Shown here in pieces: positions 35,484-44,840 of a stretch of DNA of 64,000 nucleotides. Position numbers and translations under genes: made by a program. This DNA comes from Streptomyces antnestii (GTDB lineage: Bacteria; Actinomycetota; Actinomycetes; Streptomycetales; Streptomycetaceae), in NCBI RefSeq assembly GCF_004005495.1, contig NZ_RZYA01000004.1:372001-436000 (forward strand). Reading direction: 5' to 3'. Position 1 is the stretch's first letter; every line of letters begins with the position of its first letter. The notes under the pieces were generated by a model. The model worked only from the letters and a program-made list of their open reading frames with translations, did no database searches and was not told where the DNA came from.

Positions 35484-36515
35484 GTGGCGTCCCACCGTCG
35501 ACCCAAGCAGCCGAGCCGCACCCGCGTGACCGTGCTCACCGCAACCGCCGCCGCAGCCGTGGCCCTCACGTCGCAGGCCGCGCAGGCCGCGCCGAAGCCG
35601 AGCAAGAGCGAGGTCAAGGCCAAGGTCGACAAGCTCTACGAAGAGGCGGGCCTGGCCACCGATCACTACAACGGGGCCAAGGAGAAGCAGAAGAAGCTCG
35701 AGAAGGAGATCGGCGACCTCCAGGACAAGGTCGCCCGCGGCCAGGAGGAGCTCAACACCCTGCGCACCGGCATCGGTTCGATGGCCAGCGCGCAGTACCG
35801 CTCCGGCGGCATCGACCCCTCCGTCCAGCTCTTCCTCTCCGCCGACCCGGACAACTTCCTGGACAAGGCCTCCACGCTCGACCAGCTCAGCGGTCAGCAG
35901 GTCGAGGCCCTGAAGAAGATCCAGGAGAAGCAGCGCGTCCTTGCGCAGGAGCGCCAGGAGGCCGCCGACAAGCTCAAGGACCTCGCCGACACCCGCACGG
36001 AACTCGGCAAGAAGAAGCAGCAGGTCCAGAGCAAGCTCAGCGCCGCGCAGAAGCTCCTCAACTCCCTGACCGCCGCCGAGCGCCGGAAGATGGCCGCCGA
36101 CGACGCCCGCGCCAGCCGCTCCGCCAGCGCCCGCGTCGACCTGGGCAACGAGGTCCCGGCCTCCCAGCGCGGCGCCGCCGCCCTGAACGCGGCCGCCACC
36201 CAGCTCGGCAAGCCGTACGTCTCCGGCGGCACCGGCCCCAACTCCTACGACTGCTCCGGGCTGACCCAGTTCGCCTACGGACAGGCCGGTGTGGGCATAA
36301 CCCGGACCACGTACACGCAGCAGAACGACGGAACGAAGATCGGCATGAGCCAGCTCAAGCCCGGCGACCTGGTCTTCTTCAACAACCTCGCGCACGTGGG
36401 CCTGTACGCCGGCAACGGCCAGGTGCTGCACGCCCCGCACCCCGGCGCCGTCGTGCGCTACGAGTCGATGAGCACCGTCGGTTCGTTCATGTTCGGCGTC
36501 CGCATCGCCGGCTGA
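35484..36515 (+). CDS. Secreted NlpC/P60 peptidoglycan endopeptidase (first of a pair)
   Basis: This 343-residue hydrolase starts at GTG 35484 (VASHRRPKQP). A signal peptide (VTVLTATAAAAVALTSQAAQA) comes first, then a coiled coil (about residues 45-200) of the RipC/CwlO type with SAQYRSGGIDPSVQLFLSAD. The NlpC/P60 domain carries catalytic Cys257 (YDCSGL) and His304 (AHVGLY). It would cut stem peptides in the wall, and the coiled coil usually keeps it inactive until bound by a partner. A close paralogue follows. Many P60 genes in Streptomyces are controlled in development; here the long leader suggests extra regulation. Confidence 0.93.
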   Translation: MASHRRPKQPSRTRVTVLTATAAAAVALTSQAAQAAPKPSKSEVKAKVDKLYEEAGLATDHYNGAKEKQKKLEKEIGDLQDKVARGQEELNTLRTGIGSMASAQYRSGGIDPSVQLFLSADPDNFLDKASTLDQLSGQQVEALKKIQEKQRVLAQERQEAADKLKDLADTRTELGKKKQQVQSKLSAAQKLLNSLTAAERRKMAADDARASRSASARVDLGNEVPASQRGAAALNAAATQLGKPYVSGGTGPNSYDCSGLTQFAYGQAGVGITRTTYTQQNDGTKIGMSQLKPGDLVFFNNLAHVGLYAGNGQVLHAPHPGAVVRYESMSTVGSFMFGVRIAG

Positions 36516-36911
36516 CAGCGGCGCGCGAAAACGCGCCCGTTCGGGCGAATTCCGACAGTCCCGCTGACTTCGTGCCCCGGCATTGACCTGCGTCGATGCC
36601 GGGGCGCAGCCATTTCCCGTGCACCGCCGTCCGCTGCGCTGCGTGATAGCTTCCGCGCTGTCCGTCAGCGAGAGCTGCCGTACCTACCGCCGGACGGGCG
36701 GGAAGTGACGCCTGTGGAGGCCCGTGTAAGACCCGGAATCGGGCAGGGGCCCGTGAAGCAGGAACCCGCCGGAAGCGGCCCGCGACGTGGGCTCGCAGAC
36801 CGGATCCCCGCCCTCGGGCCGGGGCGGACGTCAATGTCGCCCCGCATTCCGGAGCCCTGCCGCCCGTCCGGGCGGTGGGGGCGGGGGGACGGGAAAGGAG
36901 AGCCGCTACCC
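36516..36911 (+). promoter_or_regulatory. Leader region before the second NlpC/P60 gene
   Basis: This 396-bp gap holds the terminator at 36575-36604 and a GC-rich leader (36650-36911) with several possible hairpins, such as the GCCCGTCCGGGCGG stretch near 36862. The frame of the second P60 gene is open through part of it but reads low-complexity Arg/Pro/Gly. No known riboswitch class was recognised. Confidence 0.35.
36575..36604 (+). terminator. Terminator after the first P60 gene
   Basis: CCCCGGCAT pairs with ATGCCGGGG, and TGAC/GTCG extends the stem with one wobble pair, around a 4-nt loop. Confidence 0.75.
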
Positions 36912-37955
36912 GTGGGGTCCCATCGCCGTCCCGCACAGTCCGGCCTCGACCGGAGCGCGCGCGGCTCCACCGTCTACATCCTGTCGGCCCTGACGGCCAC
37001 CACCGCCGCCGGACTCGCCGCGGCCCCCGCGGGCGCCGCGCCACAGGACCGTCCGTCCGGCACCAGGGCCGAGGTCGACCGCCTCTTCGAGCAGGCCGAG
37101 AAGGCCACCGAGGCGTTCAACCAGGCCGGGGAGCACGCCGACAAGCTGCGCGACGACCTGGCCGACCTCCAGGACAGCGTGGCGCGGGGGCAGGAGCGCA
37201 TCAACACCATGCGCGGCGCCCTCGGTTCGCTCGCCGGCGCCCAGTACCGCTCCGGCGGCATCGACCCCTCCCTCGCCCTGCTCCTGTCGTCCGACCCGGA
37301 CAACTACCTCGACAAGGCGTCCGTCCTCGACCGCCTCACCACCCGCCAGGCCGGCGAACTCACGGCGTTGCAGCGGGCGCAGCGCGACCTGTCCCAGGAA
37401 CGTGCCGAGGCCGCCCGCAAGCTCGTCGACCTGGAGCGGACCCGCAAGGCCGTCGCCCGGCACAAGCGGACCGTCGAGGACAAGCTCGCCAGGGCCCGCC
37501 GCCTGCTCGACGCCCTGCCTCCCGGGCAGCGCGCGGCCTACGACCGTGCCTCGCGCGGCGGCGGGCGCGACGGCATCCCCGACCTGTCGGGCGTCGGTGA
37601 GGCCTCGTCCGGACGGGCCGCCGCCGCGGTGGCCGCCGCCATGTCGGCGCTCGGCAAGCCGTACGTCTGGGGCGCCAACGGACCCTCCGGGTTCGACTGT
37701 TCGGGCCTCATGCAGTGGTCGTACGCGCGGGCCGGCGTGGGGCTGCCGCGGACCTCGCAGGAGCAGCGGTACGCGGGCCGCCGGATCCCCCTCTCCGAGG
37801 CGCGGCCCGGCGACCTCGTCGCCTACCGCTCGGACGCCAGCCACATCGGCATGTACGTGGGCAACGGCCAGGTCATCCACGCCCCCTATCCGGGCGCGCC
37901 CGTGCGCTACGACCCGGTGGGCATGATGCCGGTCTCGTCCGTGACCCGGGTCTGA
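36912..37955 (+). CDS. Secreted NlpC/P60 peptidoglycan endopeptidase (second of a pair)
   Basis: This 347-residue paralogue of the upstream gene has the same order. It starts at GTG 36912 (VGSHRRPAQSG), with AAAGGAG about 11 nt upstream. A signal peptide ending PAGAAP is followed by a coiled coil with GAQYRSGGIDPSLALLLSSD, and the catalytic domain carries Cys263 (FDCSGL) and His311 (SHIGMY). The two genes share start context (GTG-G-x-TCCCA), the YRSGGIDPS motif and length, so they arose by tandem duplication followed by clear divergence. The second copy is richer in Arg. Confidence 0.93.
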   Translation: MGSHRRPAQSGLDRSARGSTVYILSALTATTAAGLAAAPAGAAPQDRPSGTRAEVDRLFEQAEKATEAFNQAGEHADKLRDDLADLQDSVARGQERINTMRGALGSLAGAQYRSGGIDPSLALLLSSDPDNYLDKASVLDRLTTRQAGELTALQRAQRDLSQERAEAARKLVDLERTRKAVARHKRTVEDKLARARRLLDALPPGQRAAYDRASRGGGRDGIPDLSGVGEASSGRAAAAVAAAMSALGKPYVWGANGPSGFDCSGLMQWSYARAGVGLPRTSQEQRYAGRRIPLSEARPGDLVAYRSDASHIGMYVGNGQVIHAPYPGAPVRYDPVGMMPVSSVTRV

Positions 37956-38008
37956 GCGGCCCTGGTGCGACGGGCGGACGGCGCGCGGGGCCCCGTACGA
38001 TCGGGAGG

Positions 38009-39217
38009 ATGGCTGGTCGTCGGCGTGGTGCGGGTGGGGCGCGGTCCTGTGCTGCCCTGCTGTGCCTGAGCGGTCTGCTCGCCGGGCTCGTCGGCTGCGG
38101 CGGCGGAACCGCCCAGGACACCGCGCGGGCCGACGTGCAGCGCACCCTCGACCGCAGGGCCCACGCCGTACTCGCCGGGGACGCGGCCGCGTACCGGGAC
38201 ACCGGGAGCGCTCAGGCCGCGGTCCCGGCCGACCTCGCGGACGTCCCGCTGGCGTCCTGGACGTACCGGCTCACCCGCCTCGACCGCTCGGGCGGCCGCG
38301 CCACGGCCGACGCGGACCTCGACTACCGGATCAGCGGCTACGACAGCGCCCCGGTCGTCTCCTCCCGCACCCTGAAACTCGAACTGCGCGGCGCGCACTG
38401 GTACGTCACCTCCGACCGGCCCGCCCCGAAGGCCGGCCAGCAGCTCTGGGAGCAGGGCAGGGTCGTCGTCGAGCGGGGCGCGCACAGCCTGGTGCTCGGC
38501 GTGGGGAGACCGCGCAGCGCGCTGCGCCAGTACGCGGACCTCGCCGACAAGGCCGTACCCGCCGTACAGGACGCCTGGGGGTCCGGCTGGGCCCGGCGCG
38601 TCGTCGTCCTCGTCCCGAAGTCCCTGGACGGCATGGGCGGCCTGCTCGGGGCCCCCGCCGCCGGGTACCGGGGGATCGCCGCGGTGACGACCGGTGAGGC
38701 GGGCTCCGGGGGCCGGACACCGGCCGACCGGATCATCGTGAACCCGGACGCGTACGGCGCGCTCGGCTCCTTCGGCAAGCAGGTCGTCCTCACGCACGAG
38801 ACCACCCACGTCGCCACCCGCTCCGCGACCTCGCAGGCGACCCCGCTGTGGCTGTCCGAGGGGTACGCGGACTGGGCCGGCTACCGGGGCACCGGCCGCT
38901 CCGCCGTACAGGCCGCGCCGGAACTGGAGCGCGCGGTGCGGCTCGGCCGGCTGCCCGCCGCACTCCCCGCCGACGCGGACTTCGGCTTCTCCGGCGACGC
39001 GGGCCGCCTCGCGCAGGCGTACGAGGGCGGGTGGCTGGCCTGCCGGATGATCGCCGACCGCTGGGGCGAGGCGAAGCTCAACGCCTTCTATCGCGCCGTC
39101 GGAAAGCACAAGGAGCGGGCCGGGGCCGTCGCGAAGGCGCTGCAGAGCGTCCTCGGGACGACCGAGGAGAAGTTCACGGCGGACTGGCGGGATTACCTGC
39201 GGGCCCAGCTGGGCTGA
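38009..39217 (+). CDS. Zinc metallopeptidase lipoprotein (HExxH, gluzincin-like)
   Basis: This 402-residue protein starts at ATG 38009 with a lipobox (LAGLVGC, Cys30). A membrane-distal domain of about 170 residues is followed by a peptidase domain with H263-ETT-H267 (VLTHETTHVAT) and Glu284 in WLSEGYADWAG, the third zinc ligand of gluzincins. The substrate is unknown. GGGAGG lies directly against the start codon, an unusually short spacing. It lies 53 bp after the second P60 gene, so these may form one surface-hydrolase unit. Confidence 0.88.
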   Translation: MAGRRRGAGGARSCAALLCLSGLLAGLVGCGGGTAQDTARADVQRTLDRRAHAVLAGDAAAYRDTGSAQAAVPADLADVPLASWTYRLTRLDRSGGRATADADLDYRISGYDSAPVVSSRTLKLELRGAHWYVTSDRPAPKAGQQLWEQGRVVVERGAHSLVLGVGRPRSALRQYADLADKAVPAVQDAWGSGWARRVVVLVPKSLDGMGGLLGAPAAGYRGIAAVTTGEAGSGGRTPADRIIVNPDAYGALGSFGKQVVLTHETTHVATRSATSQATPLWLSEGYADWAGYRGTGRSAVQAAPELERAVRLGRLPAALPADADFGFSGDAGRLAQAYEGGWLACRMIADRWGEAKLNAFYRAVGKHKERAGAVAKALQSVLGTTEEKFTADWRDYLRAQLG

Positions 39218-39227
39218 CCGGCCGCCG

Positions 39228-40472
39228 TCAGGACGCGAGCAGGCTCTGGTCCCGGGCCGCCTGAGAGGGCAGCCTGGACCCATGGCGCGGCTCGGTCACC
39301 GTCTGCCGCCACAGGGACCGAGCGGCGATGAGCGCCGCCGCGACCAGCAGCCCGTTGCGTACGAGGAGCAGCGTGAGGCCCAGGGCGTCGCTGGTCACGA
39401 CGTGCACGAAGCCGAGCGGGAACTCCAGGAACGTCACGAGGGAGGCCGCCAGGACCAGATGGGCGGGCAGCGCCATCCGGCTGCCGGCGAACACCGTCGA
39501 CACGGCGGCCAGACCGATCAGCCACACCAGGTACTGGGGGCTGATCACCCGGCTCGTCGTCGTGAACAGGAGCACCGCGACGAACGCCGCGTCCGCGAGC
39601 GTGCCGGGCGCCCAGGCCCGCGCCCGCAGCCGCCACACAAGGAGCCAGCCCGCCGCGAGCAGCGTCAGCACCTGCGCCGCCCCGCTCACGACGTCCACCC
39701 CGGCGCCGAGAAATTCCATCGAGCCGTAGTGCAGGCCGACGGAACCCCGCCAGCCGAACTGCCGCGCCACATGGAACACCAGTGCCCCCAGCGACTCGAC
39801 CTCCGTGCCCCGGTCGCGCTGGAAGGTCAGGAAGGCGAGCGCACCCGGCATCGCCGCCGCGAACACGAGGACGAGACCGCCCGCGGTGAGGGCCGCACTG
39901 CCCCAGGAGACCCGCGTGACGCGACCGCGGCGCGTCCCGAGCAGCAGAAGCGCGGGCCACACCTTCAGCAGCGCGCCCAGCCCCGCCAGCGCCCCCATGA
40001 CGCGCGGATGCCGGGTCCCGGCAAGCAGCGCGGCCACCGCGACCGCCGTGACCATGACGTCGTAGCGGGCGTACGAGGTCGGGCCGAGCAGCGGCAGGCC
40101 CGCCACCCACACCCACGCCCCGCGGAGCGACCTGCCGGGCCGCCCGCCCGCGTGCACGAGCAGCCCGAACGTGAGCGCGTCGGCGAGCAGGGCCAGCACG
40201 AAGAAGGCCGTGGCGTACGGGAGGAACGGCAGGAGGGCGGGGGAGAGGATCGCGCCCGCGGCGGCCGGCGGGTACTGCCAGGTGACGTCGTCCAGCGGGA
40301 ACGTGCCCGTGCGCAGCACCTCGTACCAGCCGCGGTAGATCACCGAGACGTCGCTCGTCACGTCGGGACCCGGGACCGTGATCACCTTCAGGACACTCAG
40401 GAGGAGCAGCGTCCTGGTCGCGGTCCACACCAGCACGGCACGGCCCGGGATTCTCGGCATCATTCGGGCCAT
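39228..40472 (-). CDS. GT87-type polyprenyl-phosphate-dependent mannosyltransferase-like membrane protein
   Basis: This 414-residue integral membrane protein has about ten hydrophobic segments. The early luminal loop reads VTSDVSVIYRGWYEVLRTG followed by TWQYPP, characteristic of GT-C/GT87 (DUF2029) glycosyltransferases; LGPTSYARYDVM and LLKVWPAL are also typical. It probably adds mannose or arabinose to a cell-envelope lipid or polymer. It starts at ATG 40472 (MARMMPRIPG), with an alternative ATG at 40463. It is divergent from a GT4 enzyme gene. Confidence 0.88.
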   Translation of the reverse strand: MARMMPRIPGRAVLVWTATRTLLLLSVLKVITVPGPDVTSDVSVIYRGWYEVLRTGTFPLDDVTWQYPPAAAGAILSPALLPFLPYATAFFVLALLADALTFGLLVHAGGRPGRSLRGAWVWVAGLPLLGPTSYARYDVMVTAVAVAALLAGTRHPRVMGALAGLGALLKVWPALLLLGTRRGRVTRVSWGSAALTAGGLVLVFAAAMPGALAFLTFQRDRGTEVESLGALVFHVARQFGWRGSVGLHYGSMEFLGAGVDVVSGAAQVLTLLAAGWLLVWRLRARAWAPGTLADAAFVAVLLFTTTSRVISPQYLVWLIGLAAVSTVFAGSRMALPAHLVLAASLVTFLEFPLGFVHVVTSDALGLTLLLVRNGLLVAAALIAARSLWRQTVTEPRHGSRLPSQAARDQSLLAS

Positions 40473-40541
40473 GATGCCGGGCGGAGCTGTGGAGGGGCCG
40501 TGAAGCACGCCCCACCGGCGCGTTCGGTACTGTCGGCGGCG

Positions 40542-41693
40542 ATGCACAAGACAAACAAGACGTTGCTCGTGACCAACGACTTCCCGCCCAGGCCCGGCGG
40601 CATCCAGGCGTTCCTGCACAACATGGCGCTCCGTCTGGACCCCGAGCAGCTCGTCGTCTACGCGTCCACCTGGAAGCGCACCCGCGAGGGTGTCGAGGCG
40701 ACGGCGGCGTTCGACGCCGAGCAGCCCTTCACCGTGGTCCGCGACCGCACGACGATGCTGCTGCCCACGCCCCGCGTCACCCGGCGCGCGGCGGGCCTGC
40801 TCCAGGAGCACGGCTGTACGTCGGTGTGGTTCGGCGCCGCCGCCCCGCTCGGCCTGATGGCACCGGCGCTGCGCAGGGCCGGCGCCCGGCGGATCGTGGC
40901 CACCACACACGGGCACGAGGCGGGCTGGGCCCAACTGCCCGCCGCCCGCACGCTGTTGCGCCGCATCGGCGAGTCCACGGACACGATCACGTATCTCGGC
41001 GAGTACACGCGGTCGCGGATAGCCGCCGCGCTGACGCCCGAGGCGGCGGGGCGCATGGTGCAGCTGCCGCCGGGCGTGGACGAGAAGACGTTCCACCCCG
41101 GGTCAGGGGGCGATCTTGTGCGGGAGCGGCTCGGTCTCACCGACCGGCCCGTCGTCGTGTGCGTCTCGCGGCTCGTGCCGCGCAAGGGGCAGGACACGCT
41201 GATCCGGGCGATGCCGCGCATCCTCGCGGCGGTCCCTGACGCGGTCCTGCTGGTGGTGGGCGGCGGCCCCTACGAGAAGGACCTGCGGCGGCTCGCCGCG
41301 GAGACGGGCGTCGCCGGTTCGGTGCGGTTCACCGGGGCCGTGCCGTGGTCGGAGCTGCCCGCGCACTACGGGGCGGGCGACGTGTTCGCCATGCCGTGCC
41401 GGACCCGGCGGGGCGGGCTCGACGTCGAGGGCCTCGGCATCGTGTACCTGGAGGCGTCCGCCACGGGCCTGCCGGTGGTGGCCGGGGACTCCGGCGGCGC
41501 GCCCGACGCGGTCCTCGACGGCGAGACGGGCTGGGTCGTCAGGGGCTCCGACCCGGACGACTCCGCGGACCGCATCGTGACGCTCCTCGGCGACGCGGAG
41601 CTGCGCCGCAGGATGGGGGAACGGGGGCGCGAGTGGGTCGAGGAGAAGTGGCGCTGGGACTTGCTGGCGGAGAAGCTGCGGGGGCTGCTGTAG
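40542..41693 (+). CDS. GT4 glycosyltransferase, PimB'-like
   Basis: This 383-residue GT-B enzyme starts at ATG 40542 (MHKTNKTLLVTNDFPP, then GGIQAFLHNM). It shows TTHGHEAGWAQLPA, the phosphate-binding CVSRLVPRKGQDTLI, and the EX7E-type motif in EGLGIVYLEASATGLPVVAG. It resembles GDP-mannose-dependent phosphatidylinositol mannosyltransferase PimB', which adds the second mannose of PIMs. The divergent GT87 gene may work in the same pathway. Confidence 0.88.
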   Translation: MHKTNKTLLVTNDFPPRPGGIQAFLHNMALRLDPEQLVVYASTWKRTREGVEATAAFDAEQPFTVVRDRTTMLLPTPRVTRRAAGLLQEHGCTSVWFGAAAPLGLMAPALRRAGARRIVATTHGHEAGWAQLPAARTLLRRIGESTDTITYLGEYTRSRIAAALTPEAAGRMVQLPPGVDEKTFHPGSGGDLVRERLGLTDRPVVVCVSRLVPRKGQDTLIRAMPRILAAVPDAVLLVVGGGPYEKDLRRLAAETGVAGSVRFTGAVPWSELPAHYGAGDVFAMPCRTRRGGLDVEGLGIVYLEASATGLPVVAGDSGGAPDAVLDGETGWVVRGSDPDDSADRIVTLLGDAELRRRMGERGREWVEEKWRWDLLAEKLRGLL

Positions 41694-41788
41694 GGAGGAT
41701 CTTTTCCCCGAGCCCGCCCCTTCCCGAACTGGGCTCCGCCCCCGACCCCGGTCCTCAAACTCCCCCAGACTCCGTCCGGGGGACCCCC

Positions 41789-41810
41789 ACGGGCTGGAAA
41801 ACCAGCCCGT
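41789..41810 (+). terminator. Hairpin within a common Streptomyces 3' repeat
   Basis: ACGGGCTGG pairs with CCAGCCCGT around a 4-nt A-rich loop. The flanking CCGGCGTTTGAGGAC sequence is, as I recall, a widespread Streptomyces intergenic repeat. Confidence 0.65.
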
Positions 41811-41886
41811 CCGGCGTTTGAGGACAAGGGACGCGGGGGTGCGGGGGCTGCTGTAGGCGTCGAGCTGCGGGTTGTCGTGGGCTGAG

Positions 41887-41929
41887 CGCGCAGTTCCCCG
41901 CGCCCCTCAGGGGCGCGGGGAACTGCGCG
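41887..41929. terminator. Perfect 20-bp hairpin of the dispersed repeat, between convergent genes
   Basis: The arms 41887-41906 and 41910-41929 are perfectly complementary around the loop TCA. It lies between the convergent GT4 and acyl-CoA ligase genes. Part of the same sequence recurs at 996-1024. Confidence 0.8.
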
Positions 41930-41975
41930 AGCAACCAGCCACGGACCCGCACTAACTCGCGTACGGACACGGGGC

Positions 41976-43772
41976 TCAGCCCCGGTAGATCGCCTCGATC
42001 TCGTCCGCGTAATCCTTCGCCACCACATTCCGCTTCAGCTTCAGCGAAGGCGTCAGGTGGCCCGACTCCTCCGTGAACTGGGTCGGCAGGATGCGGAACT
42101 TGCGGACCGACTCCGCCTTGGAGACCGCCGCGTTCCCGTCGTCCACGGCCGACTGGATCGCCGCGAGGAGGTCCGCGTCGTCCCGCAGGGACACCGTGGT
42201 GGAGTCCGCGGGCTTGCCGTGGTCGGCGGCCCACTTGCCGAGGAACTCCTCGTCGACCGTGACGAGCGCGCCGACGAACGGGCGGCCGTCGCCGACGACC
42301 ATGCACTCGGCGACCAGCGCGTGCGCGCGGATGCGGTCCTCGATGACGGCCGGGGCGACGTTCTTGCCGCCCGCCGTCACGATGATCTCCTTCTTGCGCC
42401 CGGTGATCCGCAGGTAGCCGTCCTCGTCGAGCGTGCCGATGTCGCCCGTGTGGAACCAGCCGTCCGCCAGGGCCTCCGCCGTCGCGCCCTCGTTGTTCCA
42501 GTAGCCGGTGAACAGGTGCTCGCCATGCAGCAGCACCTCACCGTCGTCGGCGATCCGGACCACCGAGCCCGGCAGCGGCTGGCCGACCGTGCCGATCTTC
42601 TGCCGGTCCCACGGGTTGAAGGCGGTGGCCGCGCAGGACTCGGTGAGGCCGTAGCCCTCCAGGACCGTGAAGCCGATGCCGCGGAAGAAGTGGCCGAGGC
42701 GCTCGCCGAGCGGGGCGCCGCCGGAGATCGCGTACTCGCCGCGGCCGCCGAGGACGGCGCGCAGCTTGCTGTAGACGATCTTGTCGAACGTCTTGTACTT
42801 CAGCTTCAGGGCGAGGGAGGGGCCCTTGGGGGTGTCGAGCGCGCGGCTGTACTCGATCGCCGTGTCGGCCGCCTTGTCGAAGATCTTGCCCTTGCCGTCG
42901 GCCTGCGCCTTGGCGCGCGCCGAGTTGTAGACCTTCTCGAAGACGCGCGGCACACCCAGGATCAACGTCGGCCGGAACGCGGCGAGTTCATCGGTGAGGT
43001 GCTTGATGTCGGGGGCGTGGCCCAGCTTGATCGGGGCCATCAGGGACGCCACCTCGACCAGGCGGCCGAAGACGTGCGCCACCGGGAGGAACAGCAGCAC
43101 CGAGCACTCGCCGGTACGGAAGAGGGGCTTGAGGCGCTCGACCACGTTGCCGCACTCGGCGAAGAAGCTGCGGTGGGTGAGGACACAGCCCTTGGGGCGG
43201 CCCGTGGTGCCGGACGTGTACACGATCGTCGCCGGGTCGTCGGCCTTGGCGACGGCGCTGCGCTCCTCGACGGCCTCGTCGGACACCCCGGCGCCCGCGC
43301 GGCGCAGCTCCTCGACGCCGCCGGCGTCGATCTGCCAGACGTGGGCGAGGCCGGGCAGGCGGTCGCGCACGGACTCGACGGTGGCCGCGTGCGCACCGCT
43401 CTCGACGAGGCAGGCCACGGCACCGGAGTCGCCGAGGATCCACTGGATCTGCTCGGCCGAGCTGGTCTCGTACACCGGCACCGTTATCGCGCCCGCGCTC
43501 CAGATCGCGAAGTCGAGCAGCGTCCACTCGTAGCGCGTACGGGACATCAGGCCGACGCGGTCGCCCGCCTGCACGCCGGAGGCGATCAGGCCCTTCGCGG
43601 CGGCGCGCACCTCGGCGAGGAAGGTGGTGGCGGTGACGTCCTGCCAGGTGCCGTCCACCTTGCGGGCGATGACGGCGACGTCGGGGTGCTGCGCGGCGTT
43701 TCTGCGGACGATGTCGGTCAGGTTGCCGTCCGCGGGGACCTCGTACAGGGCCGGAAGGCTGAACTCGCGCAA
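41976..43772 (-). CDS. Long-chain fatty acyl-CoA ligase
   Basis: This 598-residue AMP-forming ligase activates fatty acids. The P-loop-like motif is TIVYTSGTTGRPKGCVLTH. GYGLTESCA, WFHTGDIG, LRITGRKKEIIVTAGGKNVA and the final Lys region TPSLKLKRN are all present and in order. It starts at TTG 43772 with GAGGAG 9 nt upstream. An ATG at 43788 is in another frame. The leader (43773-44078) is long and structured. Confidence 0.95.
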   Translation of the reverse strand: MREFSLPALYEVPADGNLTDIVRRNAAQHPDVAVIARKVDGTWQDVTATTFLAEVRAAAKGLIASGVQAGDRVGLMSRTRYEWTLLDFAIWSAGAITVPVYETSSAEQIQWILGDSGAVACLVESGAHAATVESVRDRLPGLAHVWQIDAGGVEELRRAGAGVSDEAVEERSAVAKADDPATIVYTSGTTGRPKGCVLTHRSFFAECGNVVERLKPLFRTGECSVLLFLPVAHVFGRLVEVASLMAPIKLGHAPDIKHLTDELAAFRPTLILGVPRVFEKVYNSARAKAQADGKGKIFDKAADTAIEYSRALDTPKGPSLALKLKYKTFDKIVYSKLRAVLGGRGEYAISGGAPLGERLGHFFRGIGFTVLEGYGLTESCAATAFNPWDRQKIGTVGQPLPGSVVRIADDGEVLLHGEHLFTGYWNNEGATAEALADGWFHTGDIGTLDEDGYLRITGRKKEIIVTAGGKNVAPAVIEDRIRAHALVAECMVVGDGRPFVGALVTVDEEFLGKWAADHGKPADSTTVSLRDDADLLAAIQSAVDDGNAAVSKAESVRKFRILPTQFTEESGHLTPSLKLKRNVVAKDYADEIEAIYRG

Positions 43773-44078
43773 GACTGCTGCTCCTCATAGGGCACCGGCG
43801 CCACGGCGGTGTGCTGCGACGGTGCGGTCCAAGATCGGGCAGGTGCTCAGCCGCTGAATCAGGGGTGGTTCAGTGGTTGAAATGCTGAGCACGACTGGAC
43901 TGCCCGGACGTTACCCACCGGTACTGCTGTTCCGGTAGGGGGTCCAGGCCAGATGTTCGCTGCGTCACACGCCGTGGAATTGCTTCGTCGACCCTAGTCC
44001 ACTCGATCCGCGAATACGAAGTATCCGCAGGTCCAGCGCCCACTACCCATGATTCCCGCACAGTTCTAGGGTGATCGC
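43773..44078. promoter_or_regulatory. Divergent promoter region with two inverted repeats
   Basis: This 306-bp gap separates divergent genes. TGCTCAG (43844-43850) and CTGAGCA (43885-43891) close a long hairpin that also contains CCGCTGAA with TTCAGTGG. A second inverted repeat, GCGAATAC-GAA-GTATCCGC (44010-44028), has one mismatch and operator-like spacing. Promoters for both genes should be here. No other ORF is evident. Confidence 0.45.
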
Positions 44079-44840
44079 ATGCGCGTACATGTGGTCAGCG
44101 ATGTGCACGGAAACTCCACAGACCTCGCCCGGGCCGGCGACGGGGCGGACGCCGTCGTCTGCCTCGGTGACCTGGTGTTGTTCCTCGACTACGCGGACCA
44201 CTCGCGGGGCATCTTCCCCGATCTGTTCGGCGTGGAGAACGCGCACCGCATCGTCGAGCTGCGCACCGCGCGCCGCTTCGAGGAGGCGCGCGCGTTCGGC
44301 GCCGGCCTGTGGGCGGGCCTCGACCGCGGCCCCGCGATCGAGAAAGCCGTGCGCAAGCAGTACGCCGAGCTCTTCGCCGCGTTCCCCACCCCGACGTACG
44401 CCACCTACGGCAACGTCGACATCCCGCACCTGTGGTCCGAGTACGCCGCGTCCGGTACGACCGTCCTCGACGGCGAGCGCGCCGAGATCGGCGGGCTCGT
44501 CTTCGGCTTCGTCGGCGGCGGACTGCGCACCGCGATGCGCACCCCGTACGAGATCAGCGACGAGGAGTACGCCGCCAAGATCGAGGCCGTCGGCGAGGTC
44601 GACGTGCTGTGCACCCACATCCCGCCGGACGTCCCCGAACTCGTCTACGACACCGTCGCGCGCCGCTTCGAACGCGGCAGCCGCGCGCTCCTCGCCGCCA
44701 TCCGCCGCACCCGGCCCCGCTACTCCCTCTTCGGCCACGTCCACCAGCCGCTCGCCCGGCGCATGCGGATCGGGGCGACGGAGTGCGTCAACGTCGGCCA
44801 CTTCGCGGGCTCGGGCAGGCCCTGGGCGCTGGAGTGGTGA
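44079..44840 (+). CDS. Metallophosphoesterase
   Basis: This 253-residue calcineurin-type phosphoesterase starts at ATG 44079. Metal-site motifs are SDVHGN (residues 7-12), CLGDLV, YGNVDIP in place of the usual GNHD, THIPPD and FGHVHQP. The Val in place of the conserved His in GNHD is notable and may change activity. The substrate is unknown. A 21-bp tandem array starts at its stop codon. Confidence 0.88.
   Translation: MRVHVVSDVHGNSTDLARAGDGADAVVCLGDLVLFLDYADHSRGIFPDLFGVENAHRIVELRTARRFEEARAFGAGLWAGLDRGPAIEKAVRKQYAELFAAFPTPTYATYGNVDIPHLWSEYAASGTTVLDGERAEIGGLVFGFVGGGLRTAMRTPYEISDEEYAAKIEAVGEVDVLCTHIPPDVPELVYDTVARRFERGSRALLAAIRRTRPRYSLFGHVHQPLARRMRIGATECVNVGHFAGSGRPWALEW

Noticed and set aside
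35147..36911. ydaO-type (c-di-AMP) riboswitches in the P60 leaders
   Set aside because: I looked for the conserved core seen in Streptomyces wall-hydrolase leaders and did not find it in either leader.
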